NCBI RefSeq assembly: GCF_945882965.1
Contig: NZ_CAMCWY010000016.1
Span: forward strand, 1 to 63,589
Source of the DNA: Sphingorhabdus sp. EL138
GTDB taxonomy: Bacteria; Pseudomonadota; Alphaproteobacteria; Sphingomonadales; Sphingomonadaceae
Length of the DNA stretch: 63,589 bases
Direction of reading: 5' to 3'
A program made the position numbers and the translations under genes. Of this stretch, positions 26,523-35,395 are shown in pieces (positions within the stretch are counted from its first letter, which is position 1; every line of letters begins with the position of its first letter). The notes below the pieces were generated by a model that did not search any database, was not told the DNA's origin, and was given only the letters and a program-made list of their open reading frames with translations.

Positions 26523-27532
26523 CGTGGCTGTCCGAGCCAGTAGCGATTGCCGAAACCGGTAAAGCTGGTTTTACTGAATTTCACGAACATATCCGTCCTG
26601 CGGCAAAGCCTTTGGTGATGCGCGGTTTGGTCGCCGACTGGTCATGTGTAGCTGCCGGACAACGAGGCGATAGAGCGATGGTCGCCTATCTGAACGAATG
26701 TGGCACGACCCGCCCGGTAACCGCGCTCGCGGCGGCTCCGTCCGAGCAGGGGCGGCTTTTCTACAACCCGCAATTGACCGGATTTAACTTCATCAAGGGG
26801 CAGGGCCAACTGGCCAAATTCTTGGGCGACCTGATGGATGAAAATGCCAAAGACATGCCGCACGCAATGTCCGTCCAGTCGGAAGTCCTGCGCATCGTAT
26901 CGCCGCGCTTTGCGCAAGCGAACCGGCTTGATCTGTTACCCGATGTTGAAGGCCGCATCTGGCTCGGCAATCGCGTTCGGACGGCAACGCATTACGACCT
27001 GAGCGAAAATGTCGCCTGCAATGTAGCGGGCCGCCGCCGCTTCATATTGTTTCCGCCCGAGCAGATTTCTAACCTATATCTGGGGCCGCTCGAACTTACC
27101 CCTGCGGGAACGCCGACCAGCCTCGTTGACCCAATAAATCCTGACTTGGAGATCTATCCGCGTTTTGCAGAAGCATGGAAATATGCGCAAACCGCAACGC
27201 TCGAACCCGGCGATGCGATCTACATCCCCTATGGCTGGTGGCATGCGGTAGATAGCCTAGATACACTGAACATCCTCGTCAATTACTGGTGGAACAACCC
27301 GCATGAGGTTATGGCTCCGCCTTATGATGCGCTACTTCACATGATTGCGGCCTTCCGGCATCTGAACCCCGAACAGCGAGAGGTCTGGCGCAATATCGCC
27401 GAGTATTTTGCCTTTGGCGAGCATGATCCAGGCGCGCATTTGCCAGACGGATCGAAGGGCATGCTTGGGCCGTTTTCGCCGAACCTAATCAGCAAGATGA
27501 TGGCCTACATCAGAGCCTCGATGCAGCGTTAA
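26519..27532 (+). CDS. Cupin-like/JmjC-type 2-oxoglutarate-Fe(II) dioxygenase homologue
   Basis: A 337-residue Cupin_8 (JmjC-like) protein. The iron triad is visible: His158 and Asp160 in THYDLSENV and His242 in YIPYGWWHAV. The core follows the FIH/hydroxylase pattern, with RRRFILFPPEQ after the HxD. Start is GTG 26519, overlapping the previous TGA as GTGA, so it is translationally coupled. Such cupin proteins commonly sit beside halogenase-like genes and TonB receptors in alphaproteobacteria. They may hydroxylate a protein or peptide residue, but the target is unknown. The gene ends four bases into the convergent degenerate paralogue. Confidence 0.88.
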   Translation: MTWLSEPVAIAETGKAGFTEFHEHIRPAAKPLVMRGLVADWSCVAAGQRGDRAMVAYLNECGTTRPVTALAAAPSEQGRLFYNPQLTGFNFIKGQGQLAKFLGDLMDENAKDMPHAMSVQSEVLRIVSPRFAQANRLDLLPDVEGRIWLGNRVRTATHYDLSENVACNVAGRRRFILFPPEQISNLYLGPLELTPAGTPTSLVDPINPDLEIYPRFAEAWKYAQTATLEPGDAIYIPYGWWHAVDSLDTLNILVNYWWNNPHEVMAPPYDALLHMIAAFRHLNPEQREVWRNIAEYFAFGEHDPGAHLPDGSKGMLGPFSPNLISKMMAYIRASMQR

Positions 27533-29031
27533 ACACCAGGCTGCGGCAATACAGACTCCAGCCATTCGCCATAAGGCGGCGCTGCATCTACCGCTGCGCG
27601 CGCCGCATTTTCCGCCTGCTGCGTCAACGAGCGGTTCCGTTCAGCCGACTGGGCTAGCGCGTGGGCTGAGGGTGACGAGGATATGCCCAGCGCCAGCAGC
27701 ATAGCGCTCCACTCCGATGGCAGCACCGGCGCTTCTTCGAAAAAGGGCATCCGACCATGTCGCCGGTGCATGTCGATCAGCAGGTTGAACGACGGCGAAT
27801 ATGTGAGTTGCGACACACGCGCCGTAAACGGCGTGCCGGGCATTCCGAGCGCGGCATAATGGCTAGTCAACCAATCACGCAGCGACGAAGCCATCAGCTC
27901 CGCGCGGCGGTTATACTCTTCGCGTTCGCGTGGTTCGACGTTGCGCCCTGGGAGCAGTTCGAGCAACAAAGACAACTGTCGGTGGGCGAGATCCAGATTT
28001 GTACCGCCAATTGGCTCGAAACTCGCCGCTGCGTCGCCCAAGGCAACGACATTGCCGACAAAGGGCCGGACGAGTGCGCCGGGATGAATTGCCGCGGCGA
28101 TGGCAGCGGAAGCGCCTGCCCCTATTAGATGCGCTTCCGCGTCGGCACTGCCCAGCGATGCGGGGAATGCAAATATCCGCTGCACCCCGTCACGCCCGCC
28201 AATCTCGTTCAACCAGCCATGCGGGGTCAGGGTCATCCGATCTTCGAGCGCCAAAACTGGTTCACCCGGCGCGGCGATCAACACTCGATCGCAGGGCAGA
28301 TTTTCTCTCCAGCTGTCAAGCGTCGCGCCTGCCATCCTGCTCATCAACCAGCGCATAGGACCGCTGCAATCGATAAACAGGTCGGCGGCAATCGCTCCAG
28401 CATGGTCGTCAAGAATGACTGCAGCGATATCACCCCGTGCGCTATATTGCACATCAGCGGGCAATTTTGGTGCATATTGAATGCCAAGCTGCATCGCCTT
28501 TGCAATCAGCAGATTGCGATAGGCCTCGACATTCCATCGGAGCGCGTAATCAATAGTGGCGAGCGGTGAGTTGGGGTCGCCATCGGGTGGGCAAAAACGG
28601 CCCGTAGCAGCAAGCGCCGCGGCGGGTGTTAAAATCCTTGCTTCGGCTGCCCGACCGGGACTGCGGACGGCCTCAAAATGTCCCGTAAACGCATTGCCAA
28701 GCGCCGGGTTACCACTGCCATAACCGCTAATGCCCTCATGGGTCTCACTTGCCCAGCCGCGATAGCGAGTAACTAACCGGTGGCTCGCTCCAGCCCTTTG
28801 CACCAAATCCATTTCGGATATGCCGAGCCGGTCATGCAGCCGGTTCGTAAAGGGCATTGCTGTGCCAATACGGTCGGCAAAAGCAGCGTGATCTGCCGGA
28901 CTGGGAATTACAGTTACCGTCGTGGTCGGTAGTGCCTGGCGCAGGGCGATGGCGGTCAGTATGCCTACCTGTCCGTCGCCAACCACCAGAATGGCGTGCG
29001 GCAGTTCGCGGGGCTGAGCAGCATGATTCAT
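27529..29031 (-). CDS. Degenerate halogenase-like flavoprotein lacking catalytic residues
   Basis: A 500-residue relative of the three halogenase-like proteins. The fold is kept (NADLFIDCSG-type block AADLFIDCSGPMRW, closing PPYGEWL). The FAD loop is altered to VGDGQVGILTA. The catalytic Lys position reads Arg85 in ASHRLVTRY. The WxWxIP block is replaced by GWLNEIGG, and the Glu-Ser of EPLES reads EPIGG. It therefore should not halogenate. The gene is intact with no stops and starts by ATGA overlap with the upstream halogenase, which argues for a kept, different function such as a partner or sensor. Confidence 0.85.
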   Translation of the reverse strand: MNHAAQPRELPHAILVVGDGQVGILTAIALRQALPTTTVTVIPSPADHAAFADRIGTAMPFTNRLHDRLGISEMDLVQRAGASHRLVTRYRGWASETHEGISGYGSGNPALGNAFTGHFEAVRSPGRAAEARILTPAAALAATGRFCPPDGDPNSPLATIDYALRWNVEAYRNLLIAKAMQLGIQYAPKLPADVQYSARGDIAAVILDDHAGAIAADLFIDCSGPMRWLMSRMAGATLDSWRENLPCDRVLIAAPGEPVLALEDRMTLTPHGWLNEIGGRDGVQRIFAFPASLGSADAEAHLIGAGASAAIAAAIHPGALVRPFVGNVVALGDAAASFEPIGGTNLDLAHRQLSLLLELLPGRNVEPREREEYNRRAELMASSLRDWLTSHYAALGMPGTPFTARVSQLTYSPSFNLLIDMHRRHGRMPFFEEAPVLPSEWSAMLLALGISSSPSAHALAQSAERNRSLTQQAENAARAAVDAAPPYGEWLESVLPQPGV

Positions 29032-30551
29032 AGCTGCGGTGCCAGTCGCTCGCTGCGCGAATGCAGATAGGCGCGATGGTCCGGCATGGTCGCGACTTCC
29101 ATGTCAATTGCATGCTTCAGCGAAGACAGAGCGCGTGCCATACCGCCCGGGTCGGGAACCGAAACGCGCGGGTCGATGCCGTTGGGAAGGATGTTCTGCC
29201 CTAGAAAGACCGCTATCCAGCTGGCATCATAAAACAACCCTTCAGAATATTTGGCAATACGTCCGGTCCGTTTCCAAAGTTCTATCTTGCCTGCCAGACT
29301 GTCTGGCACCTGCATCGTACGAACGTGATCCCAAAATGGGGAATCGTCACGCGTTGTGGCGTGGTAATGCAGGATCAGGAAATCGCGGATGCGGTCATAT
29401 TCCATGTCAACGAGTCGGTTGAACTCGGCGCGGTCCGCGTTCTCAATCTTGCCGTCCTTGGGGAATAATTCGATCAAATAGGTGATAGCCATTTGCGCGA
29501 GATAGATACTGGTCGATTCGAGTGGCTCAAGGAATCCGCTTGCCAGCCCGACGCCGATGACGTTTTTGACGAAGCTGTTCTTGCGACGCCCGGCCCTGAA
29601 TTTCAGGATCCGGGGGTCTGCTAACGAAGTGCCTTCGACCGCAGCGACAATCGCATCCGCCGCTTTTTCGTCGTCGATGAAGCTGCTTGCGTAGACATAG
29701 CCGTTACCGACACGGTGCTGCAATGGAATGCGCCAACGCCAGCCAGCGGGCATGGCTATTGCGCGCGTGTAGGGTTCTATTATCTCGCTAGCCGCAGCGC
29801 AGGGCATGGCTACCGCGCGGTCGCACGGTAGCCAGTGCGACCAGTCCTCCCACTCCGCGCCGACAGCTTCTCCTAGCAGCATGCTGCGGAAACCAGAACA
29901 ATCGACAAACAGGTCGCCATTGATGCACTGTCCGTTGTCTAAGAGTAGCGTGGTGACATTGCCCGTTTCAGTGTCTTTCTGGACCTCGATAACTTTGCCT
30001 TCGATTCGCTCAACGCCTTTGCTGATGGCGAATGTGCGCATATACGGACCAAACAAAGTCGCGTCGAACTGATAGGCGTAGCCATAGGCTGAACCAAGCG
30101 TATGATCGTTTGCGGGTGGACGAAAACGGTTTGCGACCGCTGCTGCAACGCCCATTGAATAGTCGCTAATCGGACCAGCATCACCCCTTTGCTGCGCGGC
30201 GAGCCAATAATGGTGGAATGATATCCCCGCCAGCTCTTCACCGAAGCTACCGAATGGGTGGATATAGCTGTCGCCAATCTTACCGAAATCGCGGAAATCG
30301 ATGCCCAGCTTGTAGGTAGCGTGCGTCTCCCGCATGAAGTCGGATTCGTTAATACCAAGGCTTTCGACAAAGCTGCGTAGGTGCGGCAACGTAGCCTCTC
30401 CAACACCGACAATGCCGATATCTTCGGATTCAACGAGGGTCACGCGAACTTGTTCCCCAAGCATGACCGCAACGCCGGTTGCCGCCATCCAGCCCGCTGT
30501 GCCGCCGCCAAGTACTATGACATGGATGGGTTTTGCGCCACCGTTACTCAT
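29028..30551 (-). CDS. Flavin-dependent tryptophan-halogenase-like enzyme 3
   Basis: A 507-residue PrnA-type flavin enzyme with intact LGGGTAGWMAA, Lys81 in ATYKLGIDF, AGWRWRIPLQHR and FLEPLESTSIYL. ATG 30551 is chosen because GGGGAAGGA lies 7 bases upstream. The leader GGGAAGGATAC is the same as that before the TonB receptor. It is the third gene of a minus-strand operon (GH3, GH10, this, degenerate paralogue), directly tying the flavin enzymes to xylan breakdown. Confidence 0.9.
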   Translation of the reverse strand: MSNGGAKPIHVIVLGGGTAGWMAATGVAVMLGEQVRVTLVESEDIGIVGVGEATLPHLRSFVESLGINESDFMRETHATYKLGIDFRDFGKIGDSYIHPFGSFGEELAGISFHHYWLAAQQRGDAGPISDYSMGVAAAVANRFRPPANDHTLGSAYGYAYQFDATLFGPYMRTFAISKGVERIEGKVIEVQKDTETGNVTTLLLDNGQCINGDLFVDCSGFRSMLLGEAVGAEWEDWSHWLPCDRAVAMPCAAASEIIEPYTRAIAMPAGWRWRIPLQHRVGNGYVYASSFIDDEKAADAIVAAVEGTSLADPRILKFRAGRRKNSFVKNVIGVGLASGFLEPLESTSIYLAQMAITYLIELFPKDGKIENADRAEFNRLVDMEYDRIRDFLILHYHATTRDDSPFWDHVRTMQVPDSLAGKIELWKRTGRIAKYSEGLFYDASWIAVFLGQNILPNGIDPRVSVPDPGGMARALSSLKHAIDMEVATMPDHRAYLHSRSERLAPQL

Positions 30552-30627
30552 AAAAGTATCCTTCCCCAATGGCCGTACTTAGGTCACTCCGCTATACTGC
30601 CGTTAGATAACGGCCGCGCCAGTTTAT

Positions 30628-31788
30628 TTATCGTGCCGATGCCGTCTGAAGTGCCGCGGCCAGTTTCGAGTGCAGTGGTTTGGGTGCAAAATCGGCACTA
30701 TAAGGGCAGGCACGTTTAGCAAGTCCATCAGTGCGGAGCGGTTTGAACTCCTGCAACCATGAATATGAATCACACATGCCCCATGCAAGCACATCCTTGA
30801 GTTGCGGATAGTCCAACATGACTTCGAAATAGGCTTTAGCGTAGTCCGCAACCGACCGGTCCCGCGCCGAAAAATCCCCGGGCAAAGCCTGATCGTTTAC
30901 GTCGAATTCGGTGATCAATATATCGTAATTCATAGCCACCACCTCATCGAGAAATTTACGCCATTCCCGTTCCTGCCTCGGCCCAGTTCCTGTGGAGGGA
31001 TCATATGTATCGATCCTGATATGCGATTGGATGCCTAGCGCATCGACTGGCACACCGCGCGCCCTGAACCCTTCGAGCAGCTTGAGCACGCCCGCTCGGT
31101 GTTTTTCATTGCCTGGTTCCCAACTCATGTAGTCATTGTAAACGAGCTGGGCATCTGGCAGTTGTGCGCGTGCGGTTTGGAAGGCGAGATCGACCAGCGT
31201 CTCGGTGCCGCCAATGGCCCGGGAAATTGCGGTTTGTGCCAGCGTTGAGTCTTCCATCACTGTCTCATTGACAACATCATAGCTCAAGATGCGGCCGCGA
31301 TAACGGTCGGTGACTGTCGTAATGTGCGTGGTCAGCAAGCGTGCTGCTTCAGTTGCCGGGTTGGTACCAAAGTCATAGGCCTCCAACCAGCTCGGCTGCC
31401 ATTGCGGACGATGCCACATTAATGTGTGACCGCGCGTTGCCATATTATTTTTCTCGGCAAAGGCCAGTATCTCGTCAAATGGCGCAAAGTTGAAAGACAA
31501 TGGGTCGGGGCGTAACGACTGCCACTTCATTTCATTCTCGGCGACCAATATGCCGCAGTCGCGTTTCAGCAGCGACGCATAGCCTGTGTTTCGGAACGAG
31601 CCTGAACCGCTATGCCCCGCTCCAACCGCTGAGCCGAACCGCATACCTTTGGCCTTCGCAAGCTTATGTAGACTGTCGATTGTGGACGCAGCGCCAACAG
31701 AATTGACAGGCGAGCTGTAGTTTCCTGAGCAAGCCGTTGTCGCCAGCGCCAGCACCGCCGCCAGACCCTCACGCCGTGTCATTTCCAT
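30628..31788 (-). CDS. GH10 endo-1,4-beta-xylanase
   Basis: A 386-residue GH10 xylanase. The catalytic pair is clear: acid/base Glu175 in DVVNETV and nucleophile Glu294 in ITEFDVND. WHRPQWQPSW and AENEMKWQSL are further family motifs. The N-terminus MTRREGLAAVLALATTACSG has twin arginines and a lipobox-like TTAC (Cys20), so an exported, possibly lipid-anchored enzyme is likely. It cleaves xylan or xylo-oligosaccharide main chains, and the short catalytic-only form fits periplasmic or surface work. It starts 15 bp after GH3 with GGGGAGAA as ribosome site. Confidence 0.95.
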   Translation of the reverse strand: MEMTRREGLAAVLALATTACSGNYSSPVNSVGAASTIDSLHKLAKAKGMRFGSAVGAGHSGSGSFRNTGYASLLKRDCGILVAENEMKWQSLRPDPLSFNFAPFDEILAFAEKNNMATRGHTLMWHRPQWQPSWLEAYDFGTNPATEAARLLTTHITTVTDRYRGRILSYDVVNETVMEDSTLAQTAISRAIGGTETLVDLAFQTARAQLPDAQLVYNDYMSWEPGNEKHRAGVLKLLEGFRARGVPVDALGIQSHIRIDTYDPSTGTGPRQEREWRKFLDEVVAMNYDILITEFDVNDQALPGDFSARDRSVADYAKAYFEVMLDYPQLKDVLAWGMCDSYSWLQEFKPLRTDGLAKRACPYSADFAPKPLHSKLAAALQTASAR

Positions 31789-31803
31789 TTGGATTCTCCC
31801 CGA

Positions 31804-34185
31804 TCAAGGCGTGACGGTAAGCGTCACCGTTTTTAAATTGGCAGAGTCTGGACCCGCCATAATGTCGAACTCGCCCGGCTCCACGACGCGCTCCATCTTG
31901 TTATTCCACATCTGGAAAGTTTCGGGCGTGAGCGTGAAAATGACATTTCTGCTCTCGCCAGCGGCCAAAGTTACCCGTTTGAATGCCTTCAAGTCTTTGA
32001 CCGAACGTGTGACCGAGCTAACTTTGTCGCGGACATAGATTTGCACGGTTTCGTCACCTGCGCGGTCGCTGGTGTTCTTAACCGGAACAGTGACGGCGAC
32101 GGTGCCGTTTGTGGCAATTGTCGCCGATGAAAGCGTCGGTGCGCTAAGCTCAAATGTTGAATAGCTCATGCCAAAACCGAACGGGTAAAGCGGAGCCTTT
32201 TCGTCAAACAGATAGCCGCGCCGTGCGGTTGGTTTATGGTTGTAATAGAATGGCAATTGCCCAGCGTTGCGCGGGAACGTGACGGGCAGTTTCCCCCCAG
32301 GATTGATGTCGCCGAACAGCACATCGGCTAATGCATTGCCGCCCTGCTCGCCCAGATACCAGCCTTCAATTATTGCATTGGCGTCAGTGGCAATCTTTAC
32401 GATCGAAGGTGGCCGGCCATTTATAAGCACTACCGCAATTGGTTTGCCAGTCGCCTTCAGCGCATCGAACAATTCCTGTTGCTCGCCCACTAGATCAAGG
32501 CTGCTGCGGTCACCTAAATGGTTTTCTGCCCACCCCTCGCGGCTGGTCTGTTCGGTATCGCCCAGCGTTAGAATGATCTGGTCGGCATTCTTTGCGGTCT
32601 TAACTGCTTCGGCAATCAGCTTGCGGTTAGCTGCCGGATCGGCAAGCTTGACCTCATCACCCCACCAATCGTCATCTTCGGTGATCTTCACGCCTTGCGC
32701 AAAAACAACATTGGCGTGTGTGCCGGCCTTGGCCTTGATACCGTCTAGAATTGAGACGGTCACCGCCGGCTGGCCGTAATAGCCACCAAGCCGCGCCACG
32801 GCGGCACTTGGGCCGATTACTGCAATTGTTGCAGCCTTTGATGTTAGGCTCAAAGGCAGCATACCATCATTCTTGAGGAGCGTGATCGAACGCTGCGCCG
32901 CTTTCAATGCCAGCACCTTTGCCGCCGCGTTGTTGGTAATCTTGACCGCAGCATCGGCATCGGCATAGGGATTTTCAAACAGCCCGGCGCGGAACTTCAT
33001 TGCCAGTATCCGGCCTACAGCCTGATTTATAGCCGCTTCGGAAACCTTTCCTTCGCGCACCGATGTAATCAATGTCGAGTAGGCTGCTCCTGTTGGCAAA
33101 TCAGAATCCACGCCGGCCGCAAGCGCGAGTATCGCAGCCTCGGTTTTGTCCTTTGCAATGCTATGCCGACCGGCCAACTCATCAATCGCATAATAGTCAC
33201 TGACCACGGCGCCTTTGAAACCCCATTCCCCGCGCAGTACATCGCCCAGCAGCCATTTGCTGGCATGGCTTGGGACGCCGTCGATTTCGTTATAGGAAGC
33301 CATAACCGCTTGAATGCCAGTACGCTTGACCACCTGCTCAAAAGGTGGGAAAAAATACTCGCGCAGCACGCGTTCGGAGATGGAAGCAGGGCCGATATTG
33401 GTTCCGCTTTCTGGCTGGCCGTGGCCCGTCAGGTGCTTCAGTGTTGCAAACACTTTGCCTGGAGCAAGCGTCGTGACCCTGCCAGTGCCTTGCAAGCCTT
33501 CGACGGCTGCTACGCCCAATTCGGCTGTGAGATAGGGGTCTTCGCCAAAAGTTTCCTCGATCCGGCCCCAGCGTGGGTCGCGGGCAATATCGACCACCGG
33601 TGACAATGCGAGGCTAACGCCGCGAGCGCGGATTTCGCGGCCAATGACGACGTTGATCTCTCGTATCAAGCCGGGGTCCCACGACGAAGCGAGGGCAATA
33701 GCCTGCGGGAAGCTCGTAGCGTCTAGTGCTGCGTATCCGTGCAAGCCTTCTTCGTGCATCAATATAGGAATGCCCAGTCGGGTTTGCGTCATCGCATGCT
33801 TTTGCAGCGCATTCACAAGGCGCACGGTGCCACGTACATCACGCCCCTTGACCTTGCGGGGTGACACTGGACCTGATGCGTCAGACGGACGAGCAAATTG
33901 GCCGATGCCATAGGGGAATTTGGCTGACATTTTCACAGCGTCAAACTCGCCTTTGGCATCGAAGACTTCGGCCTTTGCATCCCAAACAGTCATGGTTTGG
34001 GCGACTTTTTCTTCCAATGTCATTTTCGCCAGCAGGTCATTTACTCGCGCGTCGACCGGCGCTTTGGCGTCTTTGTAAAGCGCTTCCGCTTCAACGGCCT
34101 CTGTGGCAGAAGCACGCTCGGGGTAGATTGCGGTTGCCGCGATCTCAGCGGTACATAGCAATAATGCGGCGGCACCAGATTTCAT
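31804..34185 (-). CDS. Secreted GH3 beta-xylosidase/beta-glucosidase with FnIII-like C-terminus (BglX-type)
   Basis: A 793-residue GH3 enzyme: signal peptide (about 1-27), TIM barrel with LMHEEGLHGY, DPRWGRIEETFGEDP and KHLTGHGQPESG, nucleophile Asp330 in VVSDYYAID, sandwich domain with INGRPPSI and WYLGEQGG, then the fibronectin-III-like domain (GDETVQIYVRD). This is the XynB/BglX layout used for xylo-oligosaccharides. ATG 34185 gives a signal peptide and has GGGAAG upstream. First gene of the GH3-GH10-halogenase operon, with an operator 29-40 bp before the start. Confidence 0.92.
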   Translation of the reverse strand: MKSGAAALLLCTAEIAATAIYPERASATEAVEAEALYKDAKAPVDARVNDLLAKMTLEEKVAQTMTVWDAKAEVFDAKGEFDAVKMSAKFPYGIGQFARPSDASGPVSPRKVKGRDVRGTVRLVNALQKHAMTQTRLGIPILMHEEGLHGYAALDATSFPQAIALASSWDPGLIREINVVIGREIRARGVSLALSPVVDIARDPRWGRIEETFGEDPYLTAELGVAAVEGLQGTGRVTTLAPGKVFATLKHLTGHGQPESGTNIGPASISERVLREYFFPPFEQVVKRTGIQAVMASYNEIDGVPSHASKWLLGDVLRGEWGFKGAVVSDYYAIDELAGRHSIAKDKTEAAILALAAGVDSDLPTGAAYSTLITSVREGKVSEAAINQAVGRILAMKFRAGLFENPYADADAAVKITNNAAAKVLALKAAQRSITLLKNDGMLPLSLTSKAATIAVIGPSAAVARLGGYYGQPAVTVSILDGIKAKAGTHANVVFAQGVKITEDDDWWGDEVKLADPAANRKLIAEAVKTAKNADQIILTLGDTEQTSREGWAENHLGDRSSLDLVGEQQELFDALKATGKPIAVVLINGRPPSIVKIATDANAIIEGWYLGEQGGNALADVLFGDINPGGKLPVTFPRNAGQLPFYYNHKPTARRGYLFDEKAPLYPFGFGMSYSTFELSAPTLSSATIATNGTVAVTVPVKNTSDRAGDETVQIYVRDKVSSVTRSVKDLKAFKRVTLAAGESRNVIFTLTPETFQMWNNKMERVVEPGEFDIMAGPDSANLKTVTLTVTP

Positions 34186-34213
34186 CGTCGCTGTCTTCCC
34201 TGGCGCTTGAAAT

Positions 34214-34225
34214 GATAACGCTACC
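34214..34225. promoter_or_regulatory. Xylose-type LacI operator before the GH3-GH10-halogenase operon
   Basis: GATAACGCTACC, an ACGC-core dyad (one mismatch) flanked as AT...AT, 29 bp before the GH3 start on the minus strand. Same class as those at 3924 and 40985. Confidence 0.7.
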
Positions 34226-34303
34226 ATGAAACAAGTCGAAGGCGTCGTCAATCTCTGACATTGTGTTCACATCGCACTTAAAAAGTATTGCGGAGCTTGG
34301 CTT

Positions 34304-34315
34304 TATAGCGTTAGA
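34304..34315. promoter_or_regulatory. Possible weak operator before the LacI gene
   Basis: TATAGCGTTAGA is a weak relative of the xylose-type dyad, ending 9 bp before the LacI start codon. It may give autorepression; the match is poor enough to be chance. Confidence 0.3.
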
Positions 34316-34324
34316 GTTTTCACA

Positions 34325-35395
34325 GTGAAAATAGGCGACGACATAAATCAGAAATCACAACGTGGGCATCAAGGGGGTGCCACGATAGCCGATGTCGCTC
34401 GCGAATCCGGGTTCTCGCCTATGACTGTATCGCGGGTCATCAATGGTGAGAAAAATGTTAAGGATTCAACCCGCGAAGCAGTTCTTGCCGCCCTGAAAAA
34501 ATTGCAATATTCTCCTAACCTTGCAGCCAGATCGCTTGCTGGAGCTGAACCCATCCGGATTGTGATGCTCTACGGAAACCCAAGCGTCGCCTATCTCAGC
34601 CGCTTGCTCGTCGGCACTTTGGAGCAAGCCAGAAAAAGCCACGTCCAGTTGATCATTGAGCAATGCGATAGCGAGAAGGGCATCCGCGACGTTTTCAATG
34701 ACCTTGTCGAAGGCGCCGTTGACGGTATTATCTTGTCCGCCCCGCTGTCCGACTCGGCGACCGTTCAGGAATTGCTGGAAAAAACGGACATTCCATGCGT
34801 CGCGGTCAACAGCTGGTCCCCGCTCGGTAAAATGTCGGTGGTCCATATCGACGATGTTGAAGCAGCTGCCACGATGACGCGGCACCTTACGTCGCTGGGG
34901 CATAAACGCATCGGCTTTGTTAAAGGGAACCCCGAACATAACGCCAGCCTGCAGCGCCTGAAAGGCTTCGAAGTGGCGATGGCAGAGGCAGGATTGCCCG
35001 TTGACCCCGCATTGGTGGTCGATGGCCTGTTTACATACCGGTCCGGTTTGCAAGCAGCTGAGCAACTGCTAGATCTTCCTGATCCGCCGTCAGCCATTTT
35101 TGCGAGTAATGACGACATGGCAGCGGCCGTCATAACGGTTGCTCATCGGCGGCATTTGGATGTTCCACGAGACCTGACGGTTTGTGGATTTGATGACACC
35201 GACTTTGCATTGTCGATTTGGCCGGAACTCACCACGATACATCAGCCGATTGCTGAGATGTCGCGGGCAGCAGTAGAAATACTGGTTGAACGTATTCGCG
35301 AAAAGCGGTCAGGACGGACACCAAAACGCGAGCAGAGGTTGCTCGATTTCACGTTCGTTCGGCGTGAATCGGATGGTGCACCACCTTCAAAGTGA
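34325..35395 (+). CDS. LacI-family regulator, probable xylose/xylan repressor (XylR-like)
   Basis: A 356-residue LacI protein. The HTH is IADVARESGFSPMTVSRVING (from about residue 20) with hinge LQYSPNLAARSLAG, and the sensor ends FASNDDMAAAV and CGFDDTDFALS. The start is GTG 34325, with only a weak AGAG ribosome site. No better start precedes the HTH. It is divergent from the GH3-GH10-halogenase operon, and the operators around it share the GCGC/ACGC dyad, so it is the best candidate for the window-wide xylose regulator. Its 3' end overlaps the convergent GH43 gene by 9 bp. Confidence 0.88.
   Translation: MKIGDDINQKSQRGHQGGATIADVARESGFSPMTVSRVINGEKNVKDSTREAVLAALKKLQYSPNLAARSLAGAEPIRIVMLYGNPSVAYLSRLLVGTLEQARKSHVQLIIEQCDSEKGIRDVFNDLVEGAVDGIILSAPLSDSATVQELLEKTDIPCVAVNSWSPLGKMSVVHIDDVEAAATMTRHLTSLGHKRIGFVKGNPEHNASLQRLKGFEVAMAEAGLPVDPALVVDGLFTYRSGLQAAEQLLDLPDPPSAIFASNDDMAAAVITVAHRRHLDVPRDLTVCGFDDTDFALSIWPELTTIHQPIAEMSRAAVEILVERIREKRSGRTPKREQRLLDFTFVRRESDGAPPSK

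Noticed and set aside
30600-30613. Perfect palindrome CCGTTAGATAACGG between GH10 and the halogenase gene
   Set aside because: Core differs from the LacI dyads and no T tract follows, so neither operator nor terminator can be supported. It is inside an operon gap.
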